DNA from: Galerina marginata
Taxonomy: Eukaryota > Basidiomycota > Agaricomycetes > Agaricales > Galerinaceae
Length of the DNA: 64,000 nt
Direction of reading: 5' to 3'
Assembly: GCA_023014335.1 (NCBI GenBank)
Contig: JAECYW010000006.1
Coordinates: 930,001-994,000, forward strand
Part shown: piece after piece, positions 9,716-21,051 of the stretch
Layout of the letters: each line of letters starts with the position of its first letter
How positions within the stretch are numbered: position 1 is the first letter of the stretch
The notes under the pieces: model-generated
The model's database searches: none
What the model saw: the letters and a program-made list of their open reading frames with translations, nothing else
What the model was told of the DNA's origin: nothing
Program-made: the position numbers and the translations under genes

Positions 9716-12546
9716 ATGCAAACCGAACTTATTCCTGAGCATCCTTCCGTTTCACATCGACCTGGAACAGCGCCAGTGAAAGCAGAGTATGGCATTATGT
9801 ATTTTTCCTAATTCTTCTCAAGCACTGACCGAAAACCTTAGATATTTAATCTCCACCAGAACCCAATATGTTGCCGACGACGATGCAGCCGAAGGAACGA
9901 CTGGACAGCGCCGGGACGCACGAGATTCTGCACCAGGCGGCGATTCTCGGGACTCGAGAGGGCCTACGCGCGGAAAAATGACGAAGGAACAGAAAAAAGC
10001 GCGTCAGGGCCAGAATAAAGCTCGGAAGTTTGGCAAAGTCAGAGACGAGCTCGATTTGTGTTGGAAAATTGCCAATGGGTCTACTTGCGAATATGGATCC
10101 GAGTTGAGTCTTCCTTTGTTCGTATCGGGTGGTGAACTAACAGAGTATAGGTGTCGATTTACACATGACATTGCAGCTTACCTGGCTGCCAAAACACAAG
10201 ACATCCATATTCCTGAGCTCTCGGAAATCCCGACTGTACCGCCTTTCACTCCGGATTTGGACTCGTTGAGAAAGGCTCACCCCGATTACCCCACGCTTGA
10301 CCTCAACACGATCTGTCCCGTCTTTGCTGAGACAGGAGAATGCAGGTATTTCCTGTTACTTCGCAATGCCTGACGTTACTGAAAAGAGAGTAGATATGGC
10401 TTCAAATGTCGTTTCCTAGGCGGCCACATTCTCATCTCTGACTCTGGAGAACTTTCTTTAGCAGGCGACGAGGACAAAAAGGCACGGGCGGTTCTTACAG
10501 CTCAGGAAGTCAACTTTGTCGGTCCTGATGTACAGCGGATGCTACGTTCAAAAAAGGTGCGTCTGTCTCCTTTTTTTTTTGGCCTACTCCTCTGATCAAT
10601 TCATCACTAGTATCCATTCCCCATCGCCGATGAATACCTCCATCAACTAGCCCTCAAAAACGGCGAAACCACGAACAAACCCAAGCCCGTCCCTTCTGCC
10701 AACTCCGTCGTCATCGCGGAACCTGAGCAGGACATGGACGACGTCGAAATGTCTGCCCCACCACCCGCACCCGCACCCGCACCTTCTTCTCAGGCTGTGG
10801 ATCAGATCGTAGAGACGCGTACAGGCGATGCCCAAACACCAACAAGCCAGGTGGACACACCTGATGTTCGAGTTCGGTTCGCAGAGAAGAAGAGGCTGCA
10901 TTGGGCTGGCAAAACATGTCCGTCCATTTTTCTTTGGTTCCGCGGCTCAGAGCTTGACTTTCTGTCAGATCTCGCCCCGCTGACAACAGTTGGAAACCTT
11001 GTAAGCCCATTTCTCACCACCCTTCTATGCTCAAATAACTACAACGCCAACTAGCCGTTCCGTAGGCTATGCGTGGACCTAGGTGCAGACATCACCTGCG
11101 GAGAAAGTATGTGACTCTTTTCGGCTCGTATGCATCATGCCTTCTGACCCTTTCTCGGTTCAGTGGGCCTCGCGAGCTCCTTCCTCGCAGGCTCGAAAGA
11201 AGAATGGTCCCTCGTCAGGCGGCATCCATCGGAACGGATATTCGGCGTCCAGGTGGCAGGCAACAAGCCCCTCAACCTCGTCCCCACCGCAGAGGTTATA
11301 GCGAAGGAGTTGGCGGGGAATATCGATTTCGTCGATGTGAACTGTGGGTGCCCGATCGATTTGGTGTTCAAGAGCGGGAGCGGGTCTGCACGTGCGTTTC
11401 CTCTTTTCTCTCCTTTGGGCTGATTGATATGGATGAAGTTGACTTGTGTTTGTGTTATAGTTCTCGACACTGTTGGAAAGTTGGGAAAGATTTTGATTGG
11501 GATGAACAAAGCTCTTGGGGAGATACCTGTGACTGTGAAGCTGCGAACAGGGGTGAAAGACGGAAAAAACACGGCACACAAGCTCATGCCTCGACTTGGA
11601 GCAGAGTGGAATGCGGGATGCATTACGGTGAGTGTCCTTTCTTCCTATTTTATTGGTCCACTTTGGCCGATGACGATACCACAAACAGCTCCATGGGCGG
11701 ACGCGGCAGCAACGATACACCCGGCTCGCAGATTGGGACTACATCAAGCAGTGTGTCGCGGCCGTGCGGGCACGAGAACAGGATGAAGATTGTGCGTCCA
11801 CCTCTGACTCTCCTGCTGAATGGTACTGACAATCTCGCGAATAGTACCCCCTGTGCCCATCTTCGGCGGCGGCGACTGCTTCTCCTCGCAAGATTACTGG
11901 GATAGAGTGGAGAATACCGGGGTGGACGGCGTGATGATCGGACGAGGGGCACTGATCAAGCCGTGGATTTTCACCGAAATCAAGGAAAGGCGAGAGTGGG
12001 ATATCAGTGCGAGAGAGCGGCTGGAGCTAGTTAGGAAGGTAAGTTGATGCCGTCCTCATCCTTATGAACATTCTCTAACGAATCTTTTTTTCTCTTTCAT
12101 TTTGTAGTATGCGGAATATGGTTTAAAGTAAGCCTCTTTCACACCGCATCTGTTCACTCAACTTACCGATCCCTCATCATTAGCCACTTCGGCTCAGACA
12201 CAACAGGCGTAAACGCAACACGCCGCTACCTCTGCGAAGCGCTTTCCTTTCAATATCGCTACATCCCCATTGGCATCCTTGAGCACCTCCCTGGCCGGAT
12301 CAACGACCGTGCGCCTGCATTCCGCTGCCGCAACGAGCTCGGTGCGTCGCCTCGCCTTTCGGGGATTTCGCCTGTGTATTTATTATTGACTTTGTTGTTG
12401 TTGTTGTAGAATCCCTCCTTGCGAGTCCAGACAGTAATGACTGGGTGAAGATCTCCGAGATGTTCTTGGGCCCTGCGCCGGAGACTTGGAGCTTTACGCC
12501 GAAGCACAAGAGTAATGCTTATGGCTCTGAGGAAGGCCAGGGATAG
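9716..12546 (+). CDS. DUS3: tRNA-dihydrouridine(47) synthase [NAD(P)+], Dus3 type
   Basis: Fourteen exons give 695 residues with all phases closed: 9716-9786, 9842-10102, 10151-10345, 10394-10556, 10611-10917, 10969-11000, 11055-11106, 11164-11391, 11461-11627, 11689-11791, 11845-12038, 12108-12127, 12184-12341, 12410-12546. The N-terminus has two CCCH zinc fingers, CEYGSECRFTH and [13 protein letters not shown], diagnostic of Dus3 rather than other Dus enzymes. The FMN-binding TIM barrel starts with [16 protein letters not shown]; the catalytic cysteine is in [23 protein letters not shown] and [11 protein letters not shown] are the usual phosphate- and flavin-contacting loops; [14 protein letters not shown] closes the barrel. 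The enzyme reduces uridine 47 of the tRNA variable loop. A Pro/Ala-rich linker precedes the barrel. It lies in the loop of the inverted duplication, and its ATG sits in a good CCACC context. Confidence 0.97.
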
Positions 12547-13525
12547 TGTGGGCTAGATATTAAATGCCTTGCCTCCTCCGTGTTCACGTGGCCGTTGCAC
12601 GGCGCAGAAGAGGAGAAGAACTGGGAAAAAGAGTATGCAAATTAAGTCGGTGCACTCGAAAAGAGATTCAATACGAAATTGTAGCTTTTTGCGTTGAAAC
12701 ATTCTACGTGTTCGAACATCGTAGAATGGGAACAGACCTGGGAAGCTGTATCTATTTATAGCACGTGTACTTTTACGGAACATCGGTTGCTATTTTTAGT
12801 TTATAGTAGCGCTCTGCACAATTCACGGCTTCATCCAACAACATCTCTGTCACGACCGCCGTCCATTTATCTCTTTCACCGCTCGCCAGTCACAGCATGT
12901 AAGTCGGTTACTTTATCATTGTTAATAATTTTTGTCGTAATTTACCGCCTTCGCAGCCCGGCAATGGCTGCGGCATCAGTGTGCGTCTTTTCAATAAGGT
13001 TTTTGTTCTTTTTGGTAACCAATTTGTGCTTAAAAATGGAATATTGGTAAAGCTTAGGTCAGATTAATTTAAGACTTACGCTGTGCAAAATGGCATCCAG
13101 TTTCCTGGCCGTCGCTATCGCAAGAGGCTTCGTTGCGTGTGCATGGTCCGCCACCCCAGGCATTATGGTGGTGGGTGCATTACCAGCAAGTCCTTGTTTC
13201 ATAGCCTGCCCTTTCTAGGTTACGTGGTTCAGCATATTGTAGCACAAACAATTATACATTGCAAAAAACTAAGCAACTCACTGAACGATTAATAGATTTA
13301 TGGATGAGTGCCAAATTATGCGGATGGTTGAAGACAGCCTTTAGCTCGTGGTGGGCTTTGGGCGGGAGCGAGCTACAAATATATTTGTTTTAATAAATCA
13401 AATATTTTATCAACGATGCGTACGATGGGGAATGGCCAATCTTCTTCAAGGCGTGAAGAACAGTCTGGTGCTCCAGTAGATGATCTATCAAGAAGTTCAA
13501 AAAGAATATGATACCGGTAATCAAG
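12547..13525. other. Intergenic, possible leader and short transcript
   Basis: I see no secure gene. A very good intron signal (GTAAGTCGG at 12900 to CGCAG at 12956) follows a CT-rich leader-like stretch, then ATGGCTGCGGCATCA at 12963. Downstream frames are short: a 42-codon frame at 13090 and a longer one if 12978 is spliced to about 13074. A short unknown gene is possible but I cannot choose a model. Confidence 0.25.
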
Positions 13526-13801
13526 TTATGGCACACCTGCATCGTGAGTTTTCTTCAGCGCATGTTTTGAATTTGAAGATAAACGTTTTTTCCCCGAATA
13601 TTTATAAGGATGGAGCGTCGCAGCCTTTCGATACGTCTTGCTCGAAGCTTTGAGAGATTTTCCACTCCTGAGTCTTGCTCGTGCAACCAAAGAACCTCCC
13701 TCGCTATCATCGTATGGAGCGGGAAGAGAAAATACATGCTCGAAGCAGATAGCCGCGAAGAGCAAAGTGAAGATAGAAGAGACAGAGAGCGACCAGCGCA
13801 T
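13526..13801 (-). CDS. Small secreted basic protein (91 aa)
   Basis: The N-terminus MRWSLSVSSIFTLLFAAIC is a clear signal peptide, with probable cleavage after FEHVFS. The mature part is about 65 residues, rich in Lys, Arg and Ser and without cysteines, so it would not be disulfide-stabilised. Repeated KR/KK pairs might be processing sites or reflect nucleic-acid or cell-wall binding. No family is recognised. Small secreted proteins of this size are numerous in mushroom genomes and often species-specific. A TTTAAAA-like box lies about 80 bases upstream on the minus strand. An intron trimming the C-terminus is possible. Confidence 0.55.
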   Translation of the reverse strand: MRWSLSVSSIFTLLFAAICFEHVFSLPAPYDDSEGGSLVARARLRSGKSLKASSKTYRKAATLHPYKYSGKKRLSSNSKHALKKTHDAGVP

Positions 13802-14915
13802 AGTTGTCTAGGTGTTGTAGGGAGTTAATTAGGTGTACGGAACCAGCCGATGGGGAGAAAGGATGGGACATTCATGCTTTTTAAACGGGTATCTACCGGG
13901 AGAAAAGGTGTGTGTCAGCTGTACAGAGGCACGGGGCGAACATCAGGGGGTCCATCTAAAACTGTCACCGAGCGCACAAATTTAGTTCTCGCTATGTCGT
14001 TTGAATGCTGATCGTCGAAAAAGCTTTGATCTACTTCAATTCAAGTCCCATCCTGTGTTGGTATGAATGGAAGGCGTTGTTTATGAGTCCCTGTTAATGA
14101 TGGTCCTCGTTCATTATATCTTGCTCAGTAGGTTGACTTACTTTGCATAAAACTTCTCCGTCTTGACTTGGTCTTGAAAGTTGACGGTGTTTGACGGGAA
14201 CGTCTTATCTATTTCTGGGCATGGTGCTTTACCATGATTGACACAGCCCTACTGTTATATCAAATGTCCAGCAAATAAAGTACAAGTGATCTTGCACGTT
14301 GCACCTTATGATGCACGACTGACCTTTCAAATCGGAGTATCGTAGCACAGCCAAGGCAGTGAGTGGTGTTGTCCGCGCAGGGGCAGGGCAGAGTTTTAGC
14401 CTGAAGCATCAGGATTTCCCGCAGTTTAAATACAATCGTTTGTATAACCATACAGTCGAATTGGATGCACAACCGATGAGCATATTGTAGAGGAGGAGTT
14501 ACGCACAGAGTTGAAGCTTTATCTCCAAAGAGTTTCCCCATCGGGCATCAAATTTCTTACCTTTCTGGGACTACTGTTTCGGGGTAACTTACCTCTAACG
14601 CCACGGAATTCTGATCTCAATTGCCGAGTCTCGTGTCAGTGTCCCCTACGGTCCCGAACAGATCGATAAGCTGGGGTGCAACTGGGAAAAATCACCCGGT
14701 CTTGGGGGGAATAGATAAATAGATTTACACCGTGTGTTGCCGCGACTGGCCAAGTGCCACATTAAGCCAGTCCCGCATTCCCACACTGATTTCGAATAAA
14801 CGCTATCTTGACTTCGAATGTTCCGATCGCGTCCCCGTATACTGAACAGAACCAGCTCCCTCAAATCATTTATCTTTCCCTGGAAAACCTTCCTCGACGA
14901 AACAACCTGTTAACA
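13802..14915. other. Intergenic, no gene seen
   Basis: This separates the divergent secreted-protein gene and the 126-residue gene. Open frames are short with no codon pattern or family likeness. It should contain both promoters. Confidence 0.45.
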
Positions 14916-15481
14916 ATGCCCGAGACGCTCACACGAACCAGCTTTATTTCCGCTGATATTGTCAAAGTAGCTACATCGAAGGAGACCATGTATGTCGTCG
15001 GTAAAGACGGGGTAACTATTGACGAGGTGCCGATGCTCGAAAGCATAAAGGCTACAGGGGTTATTCCTGAGGAGTATGCTGTCGGTGTGTAAATTTTATT
15101 GTCATTCGTTATCTCATGGATTTTGACAATGGTAGTACTAGATTACCACCTGGACCCCGCTACAGTGGTTACCTCTTTGGAAAAACAGGGAATTACAACT
15201 GTTGAGTAAGCAGGAGCTTACTTCTGTCGAGGACAGTTTGATAGCAGTGCTGTAGGCTAAGTTTGAACCTGTTAGGCAATTACCTGAGGGTGCCCTCGAA
15301 GAATTAAAGGCCCAAATCAATGACCCAGAAAATGTGACCATCGCACCGGCATTTTTGGTGGCAAATGTTAGTTGGGCCGTTTTGCCTTATGCTTTCATCC
15401 TTTATTAAAGATTAATTTGGTTAGAAACGTGAGGCAATGGAGAATGCGCTCAAGGAGGTAGCCGTGCAACAAAATGAATGA
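14916..15481 (+). CDS. Unknown conserved-looking 126-aa protein (4 exons)
   Basis: Exons 14916-15084, 15142-15205, 15276-15366 and 15425-15481 give a closed frame of 126 residues. At first sight the locus looks like a pseudogene because one frame contains TAG at 15253, but that codon lies inside the intron 15206-15275 (GTAAGC to GTTAG). The product starts MPETLTRTSFISADIVKVA, continues with a Val/Asp/Glu-rich middle (YHLDPATVVTSLEKQGITTV, QLPEGALEELKAQINDPENV) and ends with the helix KREAMENALKEVAVQQNE. It has no signal peptide or membrane helix, is acidic and probably cytosolic. I do not recognise the family. It sits next to the right arm of the inverted duplication, transcribed toward it. 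Confidence 0.65.
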
Positions 15482-15978
15482 GACGGCTTGTGACTCGTGG
15501 GTTGTCTTTCCAAGAAACATGGTCGACAGCCGACAACTGATTGGTACGCGTACAATGACATAAACTAGTTAAAAACTGGTAGCCAGTATACTGGGATACG
15601 GTATTACCTTAAATGCTCCAGGGTAGTGAGTTCATCAAAATCGGGTCGAAGGGACGGTATACATATATGGAGCGAGGACTCGCGCCTGTTTGACGCGACG
15701 CAGAGGACAATACGAGTCGATTACGGTTGAGGCGGTAACTGTGTAGTGGCAATTTGATTCTTGCCTCGTTGATTTAGTTTTCTAACTGCCCCTCCGCGCA
15801 TACAGTAATTCCATCTTTCAAATTTATGTATAATCGACTAGGAGCGAACTCCGTAAGTATCTACGAAGTGGCAGCGCCGGACCACGGAAGGTCGAGAAAG
15901 CAAGCCAAACACTCCAATTTACGTGGAGGCGAAAGGGAACCCTTACATTACTACCCAATGCTCCATTGGAAGCTTCGA

Positions 15979-16524
15979 TTATAGCAGCTTCAAAATCTCC
16001 GCATCGGGATTCTTCATCGCCTGCGCGAACCGTTCTGCCTTTTGGTGGTCGTCTCCGTCTTCAAAGATAGTCAGGGTAGCCCCTCGATATTTCCCCGCCT
16101 CAAAGGTCGCCCCAGCGCGGGAGGGGCCGAGGTATTGGTAGACCTGCGCGGCGGCGACAGGCGCTGCCGTGCCTTCCATGCCGTTAACGAACTGTTCGTT
16201 TACGGAGGTCAAGTAATTCTTTGAGTCGGCTTTGTGTATTCTGATAACTAGGTTCGTCTCTCTCGTCAAGGAAAGGGGGAAGCTCTCGGTGAAGGTTGCA
16301 TGTCGATGAGCAGAGGAGTAAATGGATATTTTGTTGGCTGGTGGTTGCATGCTTATTTGGAACCATTGGTTGTCGGTGAATCTGATCCCAAACTCAGTTT
16401 CCGGGACTTGATGCAAGTCCACCACGGAGAGGACAAAGACAAAGGTGTGGCCAGTGGAGCTTGAGATGGGGCACTGGTAATCGTCGCCGCTTTTCTGATA
16501 GAACGGTACCCTGTATTGCTTCAT
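15979..16524 (-). CDS. 181-aa protein of unknown function, right copy
   Basis: This has the same length and start as the left copy (8786-9331) and about 78% identity, with no gap. The ATG at 16524 follows a leader intron with donor GTAAGTACACC, branch CACTAACC and acceptor GAAAAG. Conserved blocks are the first 25 residues, ETNLVIRIHKADSKNYL, KYRGATLTIFED and DDHQKAERFAQAM near the end. Replacements concentrate in WFQISMQPPANKIS (residues 53-67) and the Ala/Pro-rich turn after NGMEG. Both copies keep intact frames and promoter elements, so both are likely expressed. Confidence 0.85.
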   Translation of the reverse strand: MKQYRVPFYQKSGDDYQCPISSSTGHTFVFVLSVVDLHQVPETEFGIRFTDNQWFQISMQPPANKISIYSSAHRHATFTESFPLSLTRETNLVIRIHKADSKNYLTSVNEQFVNGMEGTAAPVAAAQVYQYLGPSRAGATFEAGKYRGATLTIFEDGDDHQKAERFAQAMKNPDAEILKLL

Positions 16525-16658
16525 CGCTTTTCATAGTATATAGGCCAGGTTAGTGCGGACAGACTTGATAGATAACGGTGTACTTACTGATCAAGCCTTT
16601 TCGCAGATGAGTGAAGAGCTCCAAAACTCGACTTGCATTCTCTCGATGTCGACCTCAG

Positions 16659-16666
16659 CCTTTATA
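16659..16666 (-). promoter_or_regulatory. TATA box of the right 181-aa copy
   Basis: On the minus strand the sequence reads AAATTCTATAAAGG, matching the left copy, about 140 bases before the ATG. Confidence 0.6.
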
Positions 16667-16836
16667 GAATTTGGAGCACTATATTCATTGGCCGAGCGAC
16701 TGATGAGAAACCGATGTAGTAAGAAGGTCATGGGTTTGATATCGATAATGTTTGTACAAGGAAGCATGAACGTCCGGATGTCGCGAGCTGTCAAGAAGAG
16801 TCTGCCATGGCTGCTTGATAAAAGGAAAGGATCGTG

Positions 16837-18182
16837 ATCTGGTTCGCGCCAAGCGGCCCAAGTTGGAAGTTGGAAGTTGTCATTACTTTAATCACGTGAC
16901 TGACGCGTTAATTGATCAACGTGTAATTATGTACAAATAGAACAGATAAAGTGCTTCGCGAATCGCGATTCACTTCCTCAGAGCTTCCTCTTTCTTGCAC
17001 CACGTCTTACCCGCATCCACGCAGATTTGGAGCGAATATTATATTTAAGGTATGTAATCTCAATGGTGTCGAACTTGGTGGGCCTAACTCACCTCGGATC
17101 CATTATCTCCACTTCCAGGTCGTCACTACTGAGATGTGTCAGGCTGAACGCAAGTATACTCTATGCGCGTTATCTCTTCAGCATGGTTGTGGCCCCAATT
17201 AATATGAGATGAGTTCTATTTCGCCCCATTTTGGTGCCAGTTCAGCTGAACCTGTACTCATTTAGTCGTTCGACAGTTTTAGGCGCATATATGCACGTCA
17301 GTTTGAATGAATCAACTCTAGGAACTCAAATCTCCACATGCCTAGCATTCTTCAATGCTTCAGCACTTTTGTAACACTCGTACAGTGTTACGTATGTTAC
17401 ATCTCTCGATGCCATCGCCGCCAATGGTATCAAAAATCACCGTCAGGTCCACTTAAGAGGGTGTCGAGGTGAGTCGAATGTTTCAGAGACATGATTCTCC
17501 CTGATTCACTATTTATTGCTTTTGCTCCGCAACATCTCGATGGAACCAGCTTATGATTTATCAAAGTTTACACCTTTCTCAACTTTCTCAACTCAATTTT
17601 GAAGCTCACACTTCCAATTGGGGATATCGATGATCGCAGGAATGATTTCCGAACTATCGACATGTGGGCTCCTGACATATTTATGCCGTCAAGCCCGCCA
17701 ACATTTTCCTTTGAATTTCCTGCAAACTGAACTGGATATTGCACCGCATAGTAAGTAATTGCAAGTCTTCGCAGTCCCTCTTGTTGAAAAATCACTTTCA
17801 TTTTGTTTGCGTTTAGACTTGTGATATTTCCACGAAATACAATTAAAGTTTACGTTAGTAACCACTAATTATAAACTGGAATGCGCATCCGTGATTGGCT
17901 GATCGGTGCGATTGATGGCGTGAGTGCTGTTTTACAGATTCACACGCTAAATCTCCCCTACATGGTTACTCCTTGTTCGTTTCGTTTTCCCCTCTGACGA
18001 CGACGACCCCAGCTTGTCTCCTCAGCCTCCTCAGCTATCCCGCCCTCCCCTTCCTCTCTTTCTTCCTTTCCAACCCGCAAAGCTCTGCGGACACGTTCTT
18101 TTTTGTCTTCCGTTTACGACAGCGCCTCTTTTAGGTCCTCAACCTCACCTACGCTTTTCCCACTCTGTAATATCTCGTCAAA
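16837..18182. other. Intergenic region with an isolated palindrome copy
   Basis: No gene is supported. A 77-codon minus-strand frame at 17568-17801 has mixed beta-like sequence but no partner exon. A perfect 8-base-arm inverted repeat, GTAACACT...AGTGTTAC, lies at 17371-17391. The last 250 bases are CT-rich and read as the leader of the next gene. Confidence 0.45.
17283..17294. repeat. Palindrome GCGCATATATGC, copy 3
   Basis: This is a single copy with no partner within 200 bases. It is preceded by TTTTAG and followed by ACGTCAGTT. Confidence 0.75.
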
Positions 18183-20133
18183 ATGGGCTTCTCTCATATC
18201 CATGTTGTCCACAAGCCACACAAGAGGAACCCAGTTCAATTAGTCGAAAAGCGTGCAGATAATACGGCAGATAATACGGGTGCGTTGAAGAGGTCATAAT
18301 TAGCCATTCATCGCTAATTTTTATGTCCTGGCAGCATGTTCCAATTTTTACATCTCGCCCCAGATGAGCGCTACCGTTGATTCTCTGCAACCTCTTCCTA
18401 TCACCTGGAATACCAGTTGTCTTGCGGCCAAAGACATTGATATCTACTTGTACTCTCCAGGCTCACAGTACCCCCGCATCCATGTCTGGGAGGGTGTCGC
18501 CCTGTCGCGTGGAACCTACCAAGCTGACCTCATGCCCCGCTGGTGGAACGCAACGGCTTCTCAATCACTTCAAATTAGCATCGTACCCGCTGGCCAACCG
18601 TCCTTCATGTCCTCATCGTATTTCCCAGGCGGCCCCGTATTCACAGCAACCTACACGGCACCAGCAAGTGGTACGCCACCCTCCGCTGACTTAACCAAGG
18701 TCGACAGTGGTATTACCCAAGTCAACGATGCAGCAAATGCGAAGAAAGCCATGACCCCTGGCAAGAAAGCCGCCGCCGCTCTTATCCCCTTGCTTTTCGT
18801 TATCCTTTGTATAGGAGCTTACATCAAGATGAAGCGCTCCAAGAACAAGGACAAGCGAAAACGCTGGTCGGAGGCCGTCGACAAACGCATGTCGACCATC
18901 TCGACCGACTGGAAGTCTGTCACGGCCGCCGGAGCCAACGCTGCCATCCGAAACTCCATGGCTGTTGGTGCTCGCAACTCATCCTTCTCCTTCGGCGGAC
19001 TTCGACCCTCCAGCACCGTCGCAGTCGAGGGAGAGGAGACCGCCGACAGACGCCCAATGTCGCAACTCCGCACTGGCGTCGGTCTCCGCAACCCCGCCGC
19101 CCTCAGCTCGACCGAACGCGTCTCTCGCGTATCATTTGCACCGGACACCCGCGTTTCTCGAGTCTCATTCGCTGATTCCCGACCTTCCGGCGAATCTCGC
19201 AGGACTAGGGCGTTCCACAGTGCCTATATCCCTCCCGTTCCGGCTTTGCCAGATCATGCACAGGAAACCCAGGAAACTCCAGATGACTCGAATGACGACG
19301 AGTCGGAAGATAACAACACTTCGGGATCGTTTTCACCTCGGCAGACCCAAGGAGCTATGACCCTCACCCCTGAAGATATTCGCTCGCGGATTGCGGCTGG
19401 AAAGGCCAGGAACGCTGCCGCTGCTCAGGAGAAAGACATCACAACTGAGAAAGATACCGGGTTCGCTGAACTGATGCCGGCCTTGGCCAGTACGTTTTTG
19501 TTCCTGTTCTTTTTTATTTTTGACCTATTCTGACAAGAAACATTTACAGTGATGCGCACTGGCAACACCGACGCCTCAGGAAACGACGACCTCCTCTTCG
19601 CCACACCCGCCTCTCCTCCGCCCGCTTACCCCAAACCCACGTCAAACTACACAACACCGATGGCCAGCCCCGTTATGGCCACCATGCCCATGCAGCCGAT
19701 GCCCGCCAACGTCATGTCGCCCGACGAGATGCTCCGCGCCTACGCCGAGCGCAAGAAGTCGATGTCGATGGCTGCAGGCAAGGGCCTCACTACCGCCTCG
19801 ATCAGCTACCCCATGCCTGTTGCCAGCACCACTACGCCCACCCCGTCGACCAATAACATGCGCGTGCTGTATAACGCTGCTACGGGCAACGTCAGCCCTA
19901 CGCACACTGGCTCGTTCGCAGGCTCCACGGATTATACCCCGAGCGAGTACAGCGCGGCGGATGCGTATGTTTACGCTGCTGCTGCGCCTCAGCACCAACA
20001 GTATCCCTTCGGACACCACCCTAATGGATCTATTGGCGTTGGTGCTTATGGTGGTGCTCAGTATTCGATCGGCGACGACGAGGACGATTCGTCGGCTATG
20101 GGACGACAGCCGTACATGGGGCATGCTGCTTGA
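18183..20133 (+). CDS. Single-pass membrane protein, KRE9/DUF7137-like outer domain (611 aa)
   Basis: Exons 18183-18279, 18335-19489 and 19550-20133 close to 611 residues. Residues about 45-150 form a Trp- and Ser/Thr-containing domain (LQPLPITWNTSCLAAKDIDI, YPRIHVWEGV, RWWNATASQSLQISIVPAG) like the Ig-like cell-wall modules of KRE9/DUF7137-type fungal proteins; the match is by pattern only. After a Ser/Thr/Pro stalk a hydrophobic helix, AAAALIPLLFVILCIGAYI, is followed by KMKRSKNKDKRKRW, which predicts type I topology. The cytoplasmic part has repeated VSRVSFA motifs (possible phosphosites) and a Pro/Ala/Tyr-rich tail. There is no normal signal peptide; instead the N-terminus has LVEKRADNTADNT with a dibasic KR. 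It could be a wall-stress sensor. The 3' end is CT-rich. Confidence 0.75.
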
Positions 20134-21051
20134 ACGGTCGTTGAGGACCGATCTTGACAGATTGGTGCGGGCTCCTGTCAGCCGTTTCCCGTTTCTCTGG
20201 TCTTGGGTTATTCGTCGGCGTTTGTCTGGTGGCGTTTGTCATCGTCCTGTCATTCTAGTGTTTGACTTTCTATCTATCTTACTCCTGTGTACAATCTTGC
20301 CTGATTCTGCTCTTGCTCTCCATCTAACCGGAGGCCTGTGCATACTCCTCTGACTTTTTCATGATCCCTCCATCTCCATCTCTAACACCACCACCCTTGT
20401 TTATTCCTAAATGTCTATATTGTCCATATATCCTTCTTCCGTGGTTTTGTCGTTTAGCTACGCCTTCTATATCCCATCTTCAGCTCGATATCCGGTATCG
20501 TCGCTGCGATGATGATTCTCGTTTTATGTAGGGCTTTCATCATATACCTTTTTGATTCCCTTCCCTTTTCTTGTCGATAAATTGGTGACGTGTTCATTGA
20601 TGATGATGCCCTTGTGTTAGTAGCCCTTCCTTCTTCCTGCTCCTTGCCCTATTACAAACCCATTTACTCTTACTTACTTGTAGCGGTATAGGAGCCCTCA
20701 CCTTTCAACCCCCTTCCATTCTCGCGAGTGTGGAGAGTAGCTTGATGGTCATCTCTCTCGCACCACTTTTGTCTTCCTGTCGAAGCCACAATCTGGTCCT
20801 GCGTACGTACACGATTTTGTTCATTGATTGAAATCTGTTGTTGCGTAGTTTTATTCATACCATTTCGTGTGCTCCTTTTATTTACACCTTTAAAAGGCAT
20901 TTATACCAAGTACCATAACTCGTACTACGCAAAAACACGTTGTACTCTATACATACTTCTTTATGGTTTATGTTCACGGTTTATTTTCTAAAATGCCTGG
21001 TGTAAGTTGCTGGATCCAGGATGGGTACAAAGAGGAGATAGACCATAGTAT
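20134..21051. other. 3' flanks of convergent genes
   Basis: This is a pyrimidine-rich stretch after the membrane-protein gene. I see no coding exon and no repeat. Confidence 0.45.

Larger units (their letters stand above)
15785..16836 (-). repeat. Right arm of the inverted duplication
   Basis: This is the reverse-oriented partner of 8459-9609. The arms enclose about 6.2 kb containing three unrelated genes. Coding DNA is most similar, the leader intron and TATA region are recognisable, and the distal 3' flank is only patchily alignable. Confidence 0.85.

Noticed and set aside
11069..11952. Long frames on both strands across the DUS3 barrel.
   Set aside because: They read through introns; the spliced Dus3 model explains every exon.
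15138..15341. A 67-codon minus-strand frame opposite the 126-residue gene.
   Set aside because: It is a shadow of spliced plus-strand exons whose phases close exactly.
17568..17801. A 77-codon minus-strand frame resembling part of a beta-rich lectin.
   Set aside because: It has no recognisable motif, no partner exon and no promoter; the likeness is too weak.
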